This document shows positions 8,501-13,604 of a stretch of DNA of 13,604 nucleotides, in pieces (position 1 is the stretch's first letter; each line of letters begins with the position of its first letter). Source of the stretch: Bacteroidales bacterium (GTDB taxonomy: Bacteria > Bacteroidota > Bacteroidia > Bacteroidales > FEN-979); assembly GCA_016926765.1 (NCBI GenBank), contig JAFGNY010000177.1, positions 1 through 13,604 of the forward strand, in the 5' to 3' direction. The position numbers and the translations under genes were made by a program. The notes under the pieces are model-generated. The model saw only the letters and a list, made by a program, of their open reading frames with translations, ran no database searches and was not told where the DNA came from.

Positions 8501-9861
8501 CATCACTTCCGGAGGGAGGAATTAAATCGCTTCTGGAATTGCAACGAATAAAAAGCGTTTTGACCGTTCCGATGATGAACAATATGGATTGTATCGGGTT
8601 TGTTGGATTTGATTCGGTCAGGGATTTTCACAACTTCTCAGACCTTGAGCAGAATGTACTTATGGTATTTGCGCAGATGCTGGTTAACATCACGATGAGG
8701 AAAAGAACGGAGAATGAACTCATTTCTGCCCGAATCAAGGCTGAAGAAAGCAACCGCCTCAAATCGGCCTTCCTTGCCAGCATGAGCCATGAGATCCGGA
8801 CCCCGATGAATGGAATACTGGGCTTCCTTCAACTGCTGAAGGATATGGATCTTACCAGTGAAGAGCGTGACAGGTTCATTGAAATAGTAAACAAAAGCGG
8901 TCAACGGTTGCTCCGTACCATCAACGACATCATTGAAATGTCGAAAATTGAAGCGGGTCAGATTCAGGTCATTCGGGAAGAGATTGACCTACATGAAATG
9001 ATGCAGTTTCTGTTGGAATTTTTCAGCCGGCAGGCCCGTGAAAAAGGGCTCACACTGGAATGGGAAAAGGAGGTTCCGGGGCAACATCTCCGGATTTTTT
9101 CCGACCAGGAAAAACTCAACAGCATCCTCACCAATTTGTTGAACAATGCCATAAAATTCACAGAACGTGGAGATATTCGGTTTGGATACCAGATTGAGAA
9201 CGACCAGCTTCGATTCTTTGTTCAGGATACCGGGTCAGGGATTCCTCCCGATAGAACTGAGGCTGTTTTCGAAAGGTTTATTCAGGGAGATCTTCGAATT
9301 TCGAGTCCGCATGAGGGATCCGGATTGGGATTGTCCATTGCGAAGGCTTACTGCGAGAAACTGGGTGGATCGATCGGAGTGGATTCGGTTTTAGGGAAAG
9401 GCAGTACATTTTCGTTCACGATCCGGTATGAGCCCATTCTGACGAAGGCTGAGGAACAATCCATCCAGAAGGTAGAAAATCAAGGTGTTAAGTCGGGTAT
9501 TACTATTCTGGTCGCGGAAGATGACGAAATATCTTTCCAGTATCTGGAGAGTATACTGGTTAAAGAGGGATTTAAGTTGATCCGCACGATCAATGGAGAG
9601 GAAACAGTTGATGTTATTAGAGATCATCCTGAAATACCCTTGATATTACTGGATATTCGAATGGGTAAGAAGAGCGGGCTGGAAGCAGCCAGGGAGATCC
9701 GTGCTTTCAACCCGTCAGTGGTGATCATCGCCCAGACAGCCTATGCCTTAACCGGAGACCGGGAAAAAGCACTGGCCGCCGGATGCAACGATTACATTGC
9801 CAAACCCATAGAAAAGGAGAGTCTTTTGAAGATCATTCATACAAATATAATGTCAACATAG
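5551..9861 (+). CDS. Hybrid sensor histidine kinase/response regulator with seven PAS domains (PAS7-GAF-HisKA-HATPase-REC), cytoplasmic
   Basis: A 1436-aa kinase, no membrane segment. Approximate order: PAS 12-118; PAS 123-237; cysteine-rich PAS 247-358; four more PAS with PAS_3-type HPDD or equivalent loops at 366-487, 499-620, 627-747 and 755-875; GAF 884-1050; HisKA with FLASMSHEIRTPMN and phospho-His1080; HATPase with N-box Asn1199, DTGSGIP 1226-1232 and GSGLGLS 1256-1262; receiver 1317-1434 with Glu1323/Asp1324, acceptor Asp1368, Thr1396 and Lys1418. In the receiver the usual Pro after DxxM is Gly (DIRMGKKSG). The third PAS has Cys290, Cys301, Cys304 and Cys333 in a KC...PCxxC...C pattern, which could bind metal or act in redox sensing. 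The HisKA-to-REC module closely resembles that of the upstream kinase, especially the last 50 residues, indicating paralogy. It lies 20 nt after that gene, likely one operon. Ligands and target regulator are unknown. Confidence 0.94.
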   Translation: MQNHHLHENLKNFFEADINFHWVLDNDGTILAINETVKQRLGYTEEELTGKSVLMVHPAERQEEAGRIVQAMLEGKERFCKVPIVSKQGEHIPVETYITRGVWNGVPALFGISKDISELKLSQEKFFKIFNTSPNIIGLSELETGIYVEVNQAFYDILGFTPEEVIGKRARDLVRFEDKYRNPIAMKLKREGFVREVEAVIYSKEGRPVPVLLSASVIEIYRKKYNLTIAVDITYRKLAENLLKESHVGLLDLFDTMDVPVYIADPSTYDLIYINQALKKHFGEPDGKKCFQYLQNLGKPCSFCTNPLILGDHFGKTYSWEFQNRATGRWYKCLDKALLWPDGRIVRYEIAFDITAQKEAEEALRENMEILNATQRLARIGGWEFDLEKNTMTWADETYLIHGFQPGEIPAGSEEHIQQSLSCYFPADRQAVLEAFNKCVEQGKSYNLEFPLKRADGRIIWVQTMANAVFEEGRIVKVIGNLIDITERKLAQDCLVESEERLRLAHLATNDVVWDWDIIQDTQKWNEAGTLVFGWTKIVSEPQTAQWWVDRVHPDDRERVGEGFFSVVKDPEKTYWQDEYRFLKTDGTYAQVIDRGYVLRDPQGKALRMVGAMQDITKERKSVEELERVGVKMKLAAESAGFGIWEWNVDSNELTWDDSMFSVYGIEKNEFTHHFEAWRSRVHPDDLKASIDALNKTIALGIDFDTEFRIIRPDGEIRYIKANAVVQRDMAGRVIRLTGINYDLTRLKQSEEILKESKMKLQLALDVAKMGYWRYEIATGRVEWSKGHDLLFGISMDAFRGNLNAVQECVHPDDRAPGEANLRRTIEENIPYNNTYRVVHPDGTVRWMFSHGHLYRERSDDPGFIFGITQDITERKHTEEQLQQLSSLRQLLVELSTKFINLPLEKVEDELTASLKQTGEFVQADRSYIFEYNWEKQLCTNTYEWCAEGIEPQIHNLQHLPVDLAPEWIEAHSQGNTLYIPVVASLPEGGIKSLLELQRIKSVLTVPMMNNMDCIGFVGFDSVRDFHNFSDLEQNVLMVFAQMLVNITMRKRTENELISARIKAEESNRLKSAFLASMSHEIRTPMNGILGFLQLLKDMDLTSEERDRFIEIVNKSGQRLLRTINDIIEMSKIEAGQIQVIREEIDLHEMMQFLLEFFSRQAREKGLTLEWEKEVPGQHLRIFSDQEKLNSILTNLLNNAIKFTERGDIRFGYQIENDQLRFFVQDTGSGIPPDRTEAVFERFIQGDLRISSPHEGSGLGLSIAKAYCEKLGGSIGVDSVLGKGSTFSFTIRYEPILTKAEEQSIQKVENQGVKSGITILVAEDDEISFQYLESILVKEGFKLIRTINGEETVDVIRDHPEIPLILLDIRMGKKSGLEAAREIRAFNPSVVIIAQTAYALTGDREKALAAGCNDYIAKPIEKESLLKIIHTNIMST

Positions 9862-9977
9862 AAAATTCCTTACTTTTTTCTGTTCCTTTTCAAAGGAAAT
9901 TAATCCTTCATCCGGTCTTTCTCTTTGTATGGTTGATTCCTTCGTTAATCCGGTATCAGTAATTCAAACCCCTTTTT
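9862..9977. other. Intergenic stretch downstream of the second kinase
   Basis: This stretch holds no convincing gene. It contains a weak AT-rich hairpin (TTCCTT-TTCA-AAGGAA at 9883-9898) without a following T-run, so it is a poor terminator candidate. It also contains TAATCCTTCATC at 9901-9912, identical to a 12-mer that spans the stop codon of the first kinase at 5528-5539. A relic promoter of the decayed gene at 9978 could lie here, but no clear -7/-33 pair is visible. Confidence 0.5.
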
Positions 9978-10072
9978 ATGAAAATCGAACGAATAGAACT
10001 CCGGCATATCAAAATGTTCCCATAAGCCCCTTTGTGACTTGCATGGGAACCAGGTACGACGAGAAGCATATT
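9978..10072 (+). pseudogene. Decayed 5' remnant of an enolase-superfamily gene (o-succinylbenzoate synthase / N-acylamino-acid racemase type)
   Basis: From ATG 9978 the frame reads MKIERIELRHIKM and then hits a stop at 10023. The frame one base over continues with ISPFVTCMGTRYDEKHI up to 10072. Joined across a one-base loss at about 10017-10021, the two pieces match the N-terminus of the OSBS/NAAAR branch of the enolase superfamily, whose members begin like MKI..IELRHI.M.L..PF.TSFGT.....ILV. Homology stops abruptly at about 10072, where the convergent dipeptidase gene ends, so roughly nine tenths of the gene is missing. The fragment is too short to separate o-succinylbenzoate synthase (menaquinone pathway), racemase or dipeptide epimerase. 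Family match is from memory of consensus sequences, not from an alignment run. Confidence 0.65.
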
Positions 10073-11204
10073 ATGGATGCAAATTCATCAATAGGCCCAG
10101 TGCCATCAGGTATCTGATCCTGAATTCAGGGTCAAGAACCAGAATATCGGCGTCGTATCCTTCACGGATAAACCCTTTACCTTTCAGCTTCAGTATATTG
10201 GCAGGATTAGAAGTGGCTACCTTCAGTGCAATCTCAGGTTTGATTTTTTCATCCAGCACAGATTCTTTGATCTCTCTGATGATGGAGGATGGGAGCCCCA
10301 TATCGATGCTGATCAGGCTGCCTTCGGAATCGAAATTCGGCAGGGAGCCGCAGCCATCGGAGGTGAAGGTGATATGTTCGGCCGGGACCCCGGCTTCCAA
10401 CAACTGTTTCAGCGCCCGGGAAGGCTTTACCTCCACTTCGGGATCATAGGGGTAAGAGCTTGTAGTGATATCAACGTAACCCATTTTCCCGTATTCCTTT
10501 GCCTCCTCAAAGATCCAGGGGTTCCGGTTGCAATGAGTGGGAATGAACTGCCGGTACCCCATAATGGTCTTCTCTACGATCTCGTGGAGGGGTCGGAATG
10601 GATCTTTGGCGTCTCCCATATGTATGTTGACGATCCCTGCCTTTCCACCGATCATCCCTGCTAACCTTGCATGGGCTGTGATGCGGGCCAGTTCATGGAA
10701 GGATGGGATCGAAGAGCGATGATCGCTGATAGCGACCTCTCCAACCCCGATGATCTCTTCGAACAGGGCAATATCTTTGGCCAGGTCACCGGTGATGGTT
10801 GGGGTTGGTACCTGGTAAGCCCCCGTGTACATCCAGGCCGATACCCCCTGAGCGCGAAGAGATTTCACCTTCATCAGCACGCTTTCCACTGTCCGGGTAA
10901 TCCCGTCGGTACCCAGGCACCCTATGACCGTAGTGACTCCTCCGTCAAGCATCATCTGTAGTTGCAACTCCGGCATCCGGGAAGCAGGCCCCCCCTCACC
11001 GCCCCCTCCCGTCACATGCACATGGCTGTCGATCAGGCCAGGCACCAGCAGGAGCCCTTCGCAATCGACGATTGTATAATCCAATCCATCCGGAGGATCA
11101 ATCCGGTCTCTGATACCCAGGATGGTGCCGCCACCCGTAAGCACATCCCGCTTCCCTTCCGGGTCGGGACTATATACCATTGCATGTTTGAAAAGTGTCA
11201 GCAT
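10071..11204 (-). CDS. iadA: Isoaspartyl dipeptidase (beta-aspartyl peptidase, IadA family, amidohydrolase superfamily)
   Basis: A 377-aa cytoplasmic metallopeptidase expected to hydrolyse beta-aspartyl (isoaspartyl) dipeptides to aspartate plus the second amino acid. It aligns along its length with E. coli IadA. Visible residues: HVHVTGGGGE with metal ligands His61 and His63 and Glu70; TGAYQVPT with Tyr130; ISDHRSS with Arg163; IHMGD with His195; PTHCNRN with His224 and Arg227; SDGCGS with catalytic/metal Asp283. Where E. coli has the carboxylated bridging Lys162 (GVKCAISDH), this protein reads GVGEVAISDH, so Glu156 probably bridges the metals. The C-terminus stops at MALGLLMNLHP, about 15 residues before the usual GK.xVKGTFE end, next to a gene remnant. 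No signal peptide. It diverges from an exported cyanophycinase-like gene, so beta-Asp-Arg or similar dipeptides are the likely substrates. Start ATG at 11204 (minus) is the first upstream and fits the family N-terminus. Confidence 0.9.
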   Translation of the reverse strand: MLTLFKHAMVYSPDPEGKRDVLTGGGTILGIRDRIDPPDGLDYTIVDCEGLLLVPGLIDSHVHVTGGGGEGGPASRMPELQLQMMLDGGVTTVIGCLGTDGITRTVESVLMKVKSLRAQGVSAWMYTGAYQVPTPTITGDLAKDIALFEEIIGVGEVAISDHRSSIPSFHELARITAHARLAGMIGGKAGIVNIHMGDAKDPFRPLHEIVEKTIMGYRQFIPTHCNRNPWIFEEAKEYGKMGYVDITTSSYPYDPEVEVKPSRALKQLLEAGVPAEHITFTSDGCGSLPNFDSEGSLISIDMGLPSSIIREIKESVLDEKIKPEIALKVATSNPANILKLKGKGFIREGYDADILVLDPEFRIRYLMALGLLMNLHP

Positions 11205-11228
11205 AATTCATTTGGTTATTATGGCAAA

Positions 11229-11261
11229 ATTGAGGAAAATTTGTGCTCGCCCTTCCTCAAT
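11229..11261. promoter_or_regulatory. 9-bp perfect inverted repeat in the divergent intergenic region
   Basis: ATTGAGGAA at 11229-11237 is followed, after a 15-nt spacer, by its exact reverse complement TTCCTCAAT at 11253-11261. It sits between the start codons of the divergent iadA (11204) and exported peptidase (11294) genes, a position suited to an operator controlling both. Alternatively it is the stem of a plus-strand terminator or attenuator, since a run of 11 T follows four bases later. The present data cannot separate these roles. No complete TAnnTTTG promoter is seen; CAATTTTG on the minus strand (11225-11232) is a one-mismatch candidate for iadA. Confidence 0.45.
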
Positions 11262-11265
11262 CAGG

Positions 11266-11276
11266 TTTTTTTTTTT
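11266..11276. repeat. Homopolymeric T11 tract upstream of the exported peptidase
   Basis: Eleven consecutive T (then A and four more T) lie 17 nt before the start codon of the exported S51-like gene. Such tracts can slip during replication and alter promoter or leader spacing. It also follows the inverted repeat at 11229-11261 in a terminator-like arrangement. Confidence 0.6.
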
Positions 11277-11293
11277 ATTTTCGCTGAGATAAT

Positions 11294-13294
11294 ATGAGCA
11301 ATGATATGGCTTATCATGGAAAGCACAGATTCCCCTGTTTTTTCTATATCCTTTTGCTGATATGCCTGTCAATCGGCAACCTTAATGCCCAGCCGGGTCG
11401 AATACTCCTTGTGGGCGGCGGTGCGGAAAAAAACGGTCAGCAAAGTTGGAGTACCCCGGCATATACCTGGGCAGGAGAAAACAGGAGGATCGCAGTCATT
11501 GGTACATCTTCCGGATCCCTGGCAAACTATTTCTTAACCCAGTGCGGTGCCTCCATTGCCCGGGAATTTGTCATCACCTCCCGCGACAGCGCCAACAGTC
11601 AGGCTACCTATGATACCCTGGTGTCTTATGATGTGATATTTTTCCGGGGCGGAGACCAGTATAATTACTACAGGTATTACAAGGATACAAAGATGCTGGA
11701 GGCTGTTATTCAGGTTTATAACAATGGGGGAACTATATGCGGCACTTCTGCCGGGATGCATATCCTCTCTCAGGTGATTTTTACCGCTAAAAACGGTTCA
11801 GCATATCCCGACGAATGCATTGAAAATCCCGGAAATCCATACGTTACCCTCGCTGACGATTTCCTCCAGTTCTTCCCGGGATTTCTATTTGATACGCATT
11901 TCGCGGAACGTGGTAGGTTCGGACGGTTGACGGGATTCCTGGCCAATTATTTTTTCGGAAAAGGATTGAAAATCACCGGGATCGGAATGGACGACATGAC
12001 CTGTATGACCATTGATGAGACAGGTCTGGGAACTGTCTACGGGACAGGATGTGCCAATTTCTATCTTCCCGGTACTGATTTTAAGCAGAATGGCACAAAA
12101 CTACTGACCGATTCATTGAAGGTTGTGCAGTTGCTTCATGGTTGTACTTATCATTTTTCAACCGGTGAGTTTGGTTTTACATCCCTTGACCAGACAATCA
12201 TAACAGGGGAAATGCAGGAAACAGGTAATTATACTATGTTCGCAAGCGGCAGCGACCTCTTGTCGGATAACACAGGAATGCTTGCCGGTTTGGTGCAGAG
12301 AGCAGGAAAACCTTCGGATCCCATCCTGTTGCTGAGCGGAGATCCAGAGATAACAGCAGGGTTCAGACAAAAATTATTGGAGCTCGGATCAGGGCCAACA
12401 GAGATGTTTACACCGGGCGCAGACCTGGGTACCGATACTTCTTTGAGGAGAGCAATTACTGAGGCCGTAAAGATCCTTTTCCTCCGGAACAGTTTACAGG
12501 ATATTGCAGCTTTTCTGGAAACACCCAACGGTGCCTTGCTGAACTCCCGGTTGCACTCCGACGGGATGATCAGTGCATTTGCCGGAGATAATGCAAGATT
12601 TGCGGGAAAAACGGTAGTGGATAATTATCTTACAGAATACGCCTCCTGGTATGGCGAGATGGACTTCCTCCCGGGGTTATCCCTCCTCCGGCATACCGTG
12701 ATCATGCCCAATACCTACCTGACCAGCGATATATACGAAAATACAGTTACTGCTGTGCCTTATGCAATGCTCAAGGATACCCTGAGATACGGGATATGGC
12801 TGACCGATCACAGTTATTTGAAATATGCTCCGGTGGAGGGGATAGCAGTTTTAACAGGATACGGGACAGCACCGGTAATGGTGGTGGCCAACAGTGGCAT
12901 AAAAGGAGGGTTTTCATCCCATACCTCTACCGGATCTACCTCTGTTGATCCAAGGATGGTAGCTGGTTTTGAAAACCTGACTCTTACCCTGACCGACGAA
13001 ACTAATCCATACCGGATGGGAAGGGTAGCTCCGTCAGGTGAGGATGCGCCGGATATCCTCAGTGGCTGGTTGGTCTATCCTAATCCATCTACTGAAAGGA
13101 TAACGGTTTCTGGCCCACTGTCCTCCTTCCGCTGGGAAATTACCGGGATGGAAGGAAGAGTTTTAATGCAGGGAATGAGCCCATGGCAGAAAGCTACGTT
13201 CAGTATCACGGACTTTTCGCCCAGCTGTTATATTTTGAAGGTATTCAGGGAAACAGGGGAAGCGGTTTACCATACTGTTGTTATCAGGAATTAG
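11294..13294 (+). CDS. Exported cyanophycinase-like S51 family protein with degenerate second S51-like domain and T9SS sorting tail
   Basis: A 666-aa secreted protein. Residues 13-32 form a signal peptide with likely cleavage at LNA-QP (32/33). Residues 35-260 are an S51/cyanophycinase domain: RILLVGGGAE; FFRGGDQ with Gln122; GTSAGM with nucleophile Ser152; DTHFAERGRFGR with His202 and Arg206, Arg208, Arg211 matching the arginines of Synechocystis cyanophycinase; IGMDDMT with Asp234 at the catalytic Glu position. Residues about 340-535 repeat the same fold pattern without the Ser. Residues 590-666 (GWLVYPNPSTERITV... to KVFRETGE...VVIRN) are a T9SS type A sorting domain, so the protein is probably exported across the outer membrane and anchored or released there. 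Cyanophycinases cut cyanophycin to beta-Asp-Arg; the actual substrate is inferred. The start could also be Met5 (11306), which keeps the signal peptide. A second such gene follows after 34 nt, and the divergent neighbour is isoaspartyl dipeptidase. Confidence 0.85.
   Translation: MSNDMAYHGKHRFPCFFYILLLICLSIGNLNAQPGRILLVGGGAEKNGQQSWSTPAYTWAGENRRIAVIGTSSGSLANYFLTQCGASIAREFVITSRDSANSQATYDTLVSYDVIFFRGGDQYNYYRYYKDTKMLEAVIQVYNNGGTICGTSAGMHILSQVIFTAKNGSAYPDECIENPGNPYVTLADDFLQFFPGFLFDTHFAERGRFGRLTGFLANYFFGKGLKITGIGMDDMTCMTIDETGLGTVYGTGCANFYLPGTDFKQNGTKLLTDSLKVVQLLHGCTYHFSTGEFGFTSLDQTIITGEMQETGNYTMFASGSDLLSDNTGMLAGLVQRAGKPSDPILLLSGDPEITAGFRQKLLELGSGPTEMFTPGADLGTDTSLRRAITEAVKILFLRNSLQDIAAFLETPNGALLNSRLHSDGMISAFAGDNARFAGKTVVDNYLTEYASWYGEMDFLPGLSLLRHTVIMPNTYLTSDIYENTVTAVPYAMLKDTLRYGIWLTDHSYLKYAPVEGIAVLTGYGTAPVMVVANSGIKGGFSSHTSTGSTSVDPRMVAGFENLTLTLTDETNPYRMGRVAPSGEDAPDILSGWLVYPNPSTERITVSGPLSSFRWEITGMEGRVLMQGMSPWQKATFSITDFSPSCYILKVFRETGEAVYHTVVIRN
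13061..13294 (+). other. T9SS type A C-terminal sorting domain
   Basis: The last ~77 residues of the exported S51-like protein begin with the hallmark YPNPS motif (595-599), continue with short beta-strands (WEITGMEGRVL) and close with SCYILKVFRETGEAVYHTVVIRN-type strands. This is the Por-secretion tail known from Bacteroidota. It is the strongest lineage marker in the window. Confidence 0.88.
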
Positions 13295-13328
13295 TGAGAT
13301 ATGTTATAATGCGATATCTAAGGTAACT

Positions 13329-13604
13329 ATGAAGTTGCGTCAGTTACGTGTGCTTTTTCTTTTGCTCTCTTCATTGACTGCTTTCTCCGGAGAAAAACCC
13401 GGCGGATCCCTTATCATTACAGGAGGCGGACTGGAACCTGACAACCGTGAGATTTTCGGTGAACTGATCCGCAGGGCCGGGGGAGCCGGCAGAGCTACCT
13501 TTGCGGTGATTCCGGCCGCAAGTGGCGTACCAGTCCAGTCATACTCATACTTCCGCAGCGAGCTGGTTTCCTATGGTATACATCCCGACAGGATCCATCT
13601 TATC
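13329..13604 (+). CDS. Second exported cyanophycinase-like S51 family protein, N-terminal part, 3' end outside window
   Basis: From ATG 13329 the frame stays open for 92 codons to the window end. The first ~20 residues (MKLRQLRVLFLLLSSLTAFS) are a signal peptide with a basic start and a Leu-rich core. Then GSLIITGGG matches the first strand and glycine-rich turn of the S51/cyanophycinase fold. It is followed by a helix (EIFGELIRRAGG), a second strand (ATFAVIPAASG) and the start of a helix with SYSYFRSEL, as expected for the N-terminal part of a cyanophycinase. The catalytic Ser region lies beyond the window. AAGGT a few bases before the ATG is a weak Shine-Dalgarno-like element. The 34-nt gap to the previous gene and the shared family suggest one operon of two related exported peptidases. 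Confidence 0.8.
   Translation, partial: MKLRQLRVLFLLLSSLTAFSGEKPGGSLIITGGGLEPDNREIFGELIRRAGGAGRATFAVIPAASGVPVQSYSYFRSELVSYGIHPDRIHLI

Noticed and set aside
9697..9840. Gene conversion between the C-terminal receivers of the two kinases
   Set aside because: The proteins are nearly identical over about 50 residues, but the DNA differs at many third codon positions, which fits purifying selection on a common Bacteroidota receiver type rather than recent conversion.
9883..9898. Hairpin TTCCTT-TTCA-AAGGAA as terminator of the kinase operon
   Set aside because: The stem is short and AT-rich, and the T-run precedes rather than follows it.
9929..10117. 62-codon plus-strand ORF after the second kinase
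   Set aside because: Only its middle (about 10022-10072) resembles a protein family, and that part belongs to the frameshifted enolase-like remnant starting at 9978 in another frame; both ends look random.
13305..13310. Perfect TATAAT between the two exported S51-like genes
   Set aside because: Bacteroidota promoters use TAnnTTTG rather than TATAAT, no -35 is well spaced, and the implied transcript would start only about 12 nt before the ATG.
1..13604. CRISPR arrays, tRNA/rRNA genes, insertion sequences, attachment sites
   Set aside because: No regularly spaced repeats, cloverleaf-like sequences, transposase motifs or flanking terminal repeats were seen on either strand.

Overview
The window looks like a chromosomal segment of a Bacteroidota (probably Bacteroidales-like) bacterium. 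The evidence is a type IX secretion (T9SS) C-terminal sorting domain on an exported protein, very weak or absent Shine-Dalgarno sequences, AT-rich leaders, and very long cytoplasmic hybrid histidine kinases packed with PAS domains. The taxonomic call is inference; no rRNA or other marker gene is present.

Left part (1-1891): the 3' end of a glutamate/GABA antiporter gene (gadC-like, cut by the window edge), followed 11 nt later by a complete glutamate decarboxylase gene (gadB). Together they form a decarboxylation/antiport module that consumes protons by turning glutamate into GABA.

Middle (1892-9861): a T-rich leader that may encode a 37-residue membrane peptide, then two consecutive hybrid sensor histidine kinases on the same strand (1169 and 1436 aa, 20 nt apart). 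Both lack membrane segments. The first is REC-PAS(4)-GAF-HisKA-HATPase-REC; the second is PAS(7)-GAF-HisKA-HATPase-REC. Neither carries a DNA-binding output, so the final response regulator or HPt must lie elsewhere.

The 9862-10070 gap is not empty. It holds a decayed 5' remnant of an enolase-superfamily gene (o-succinylbenzoate synthase / N-acylamino-acid racemase type) with a frameshift. It stops where the convergent isoaspartyl dipeptidase gene ends, and that gene itself looks clipped at its C-terminus. This resembles an old deletion scar.

Right part (10071-13604): an isoaspartyl dipeptidase (IadA family, minus strand) diverges from an exported S51/cyanophycinase-like protein with a T9SS tail (plus strand). 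A second signal-peptide-bearing cyanophycinase-like gene follows and runs off the window. Cyanophycinases release beta-Asp-Arg dipeptides and IadA-type enzymes split isoaspartyl dipeptides, so this cluster is a coherent candidate for scavenging cyanophycin or related isoaspartyl polymers: extracellular or surface cleavage, then intracellular dipeptide hydrolysis. The 666-aa protein seems to hold a second, catalytically degenerate S51-like domain, and the dipeptidase has Glu where E. coli IadA has its carboxylated metal-bridging Lys. An inverted repeat and an 11-T tract lie between the divergent genes.
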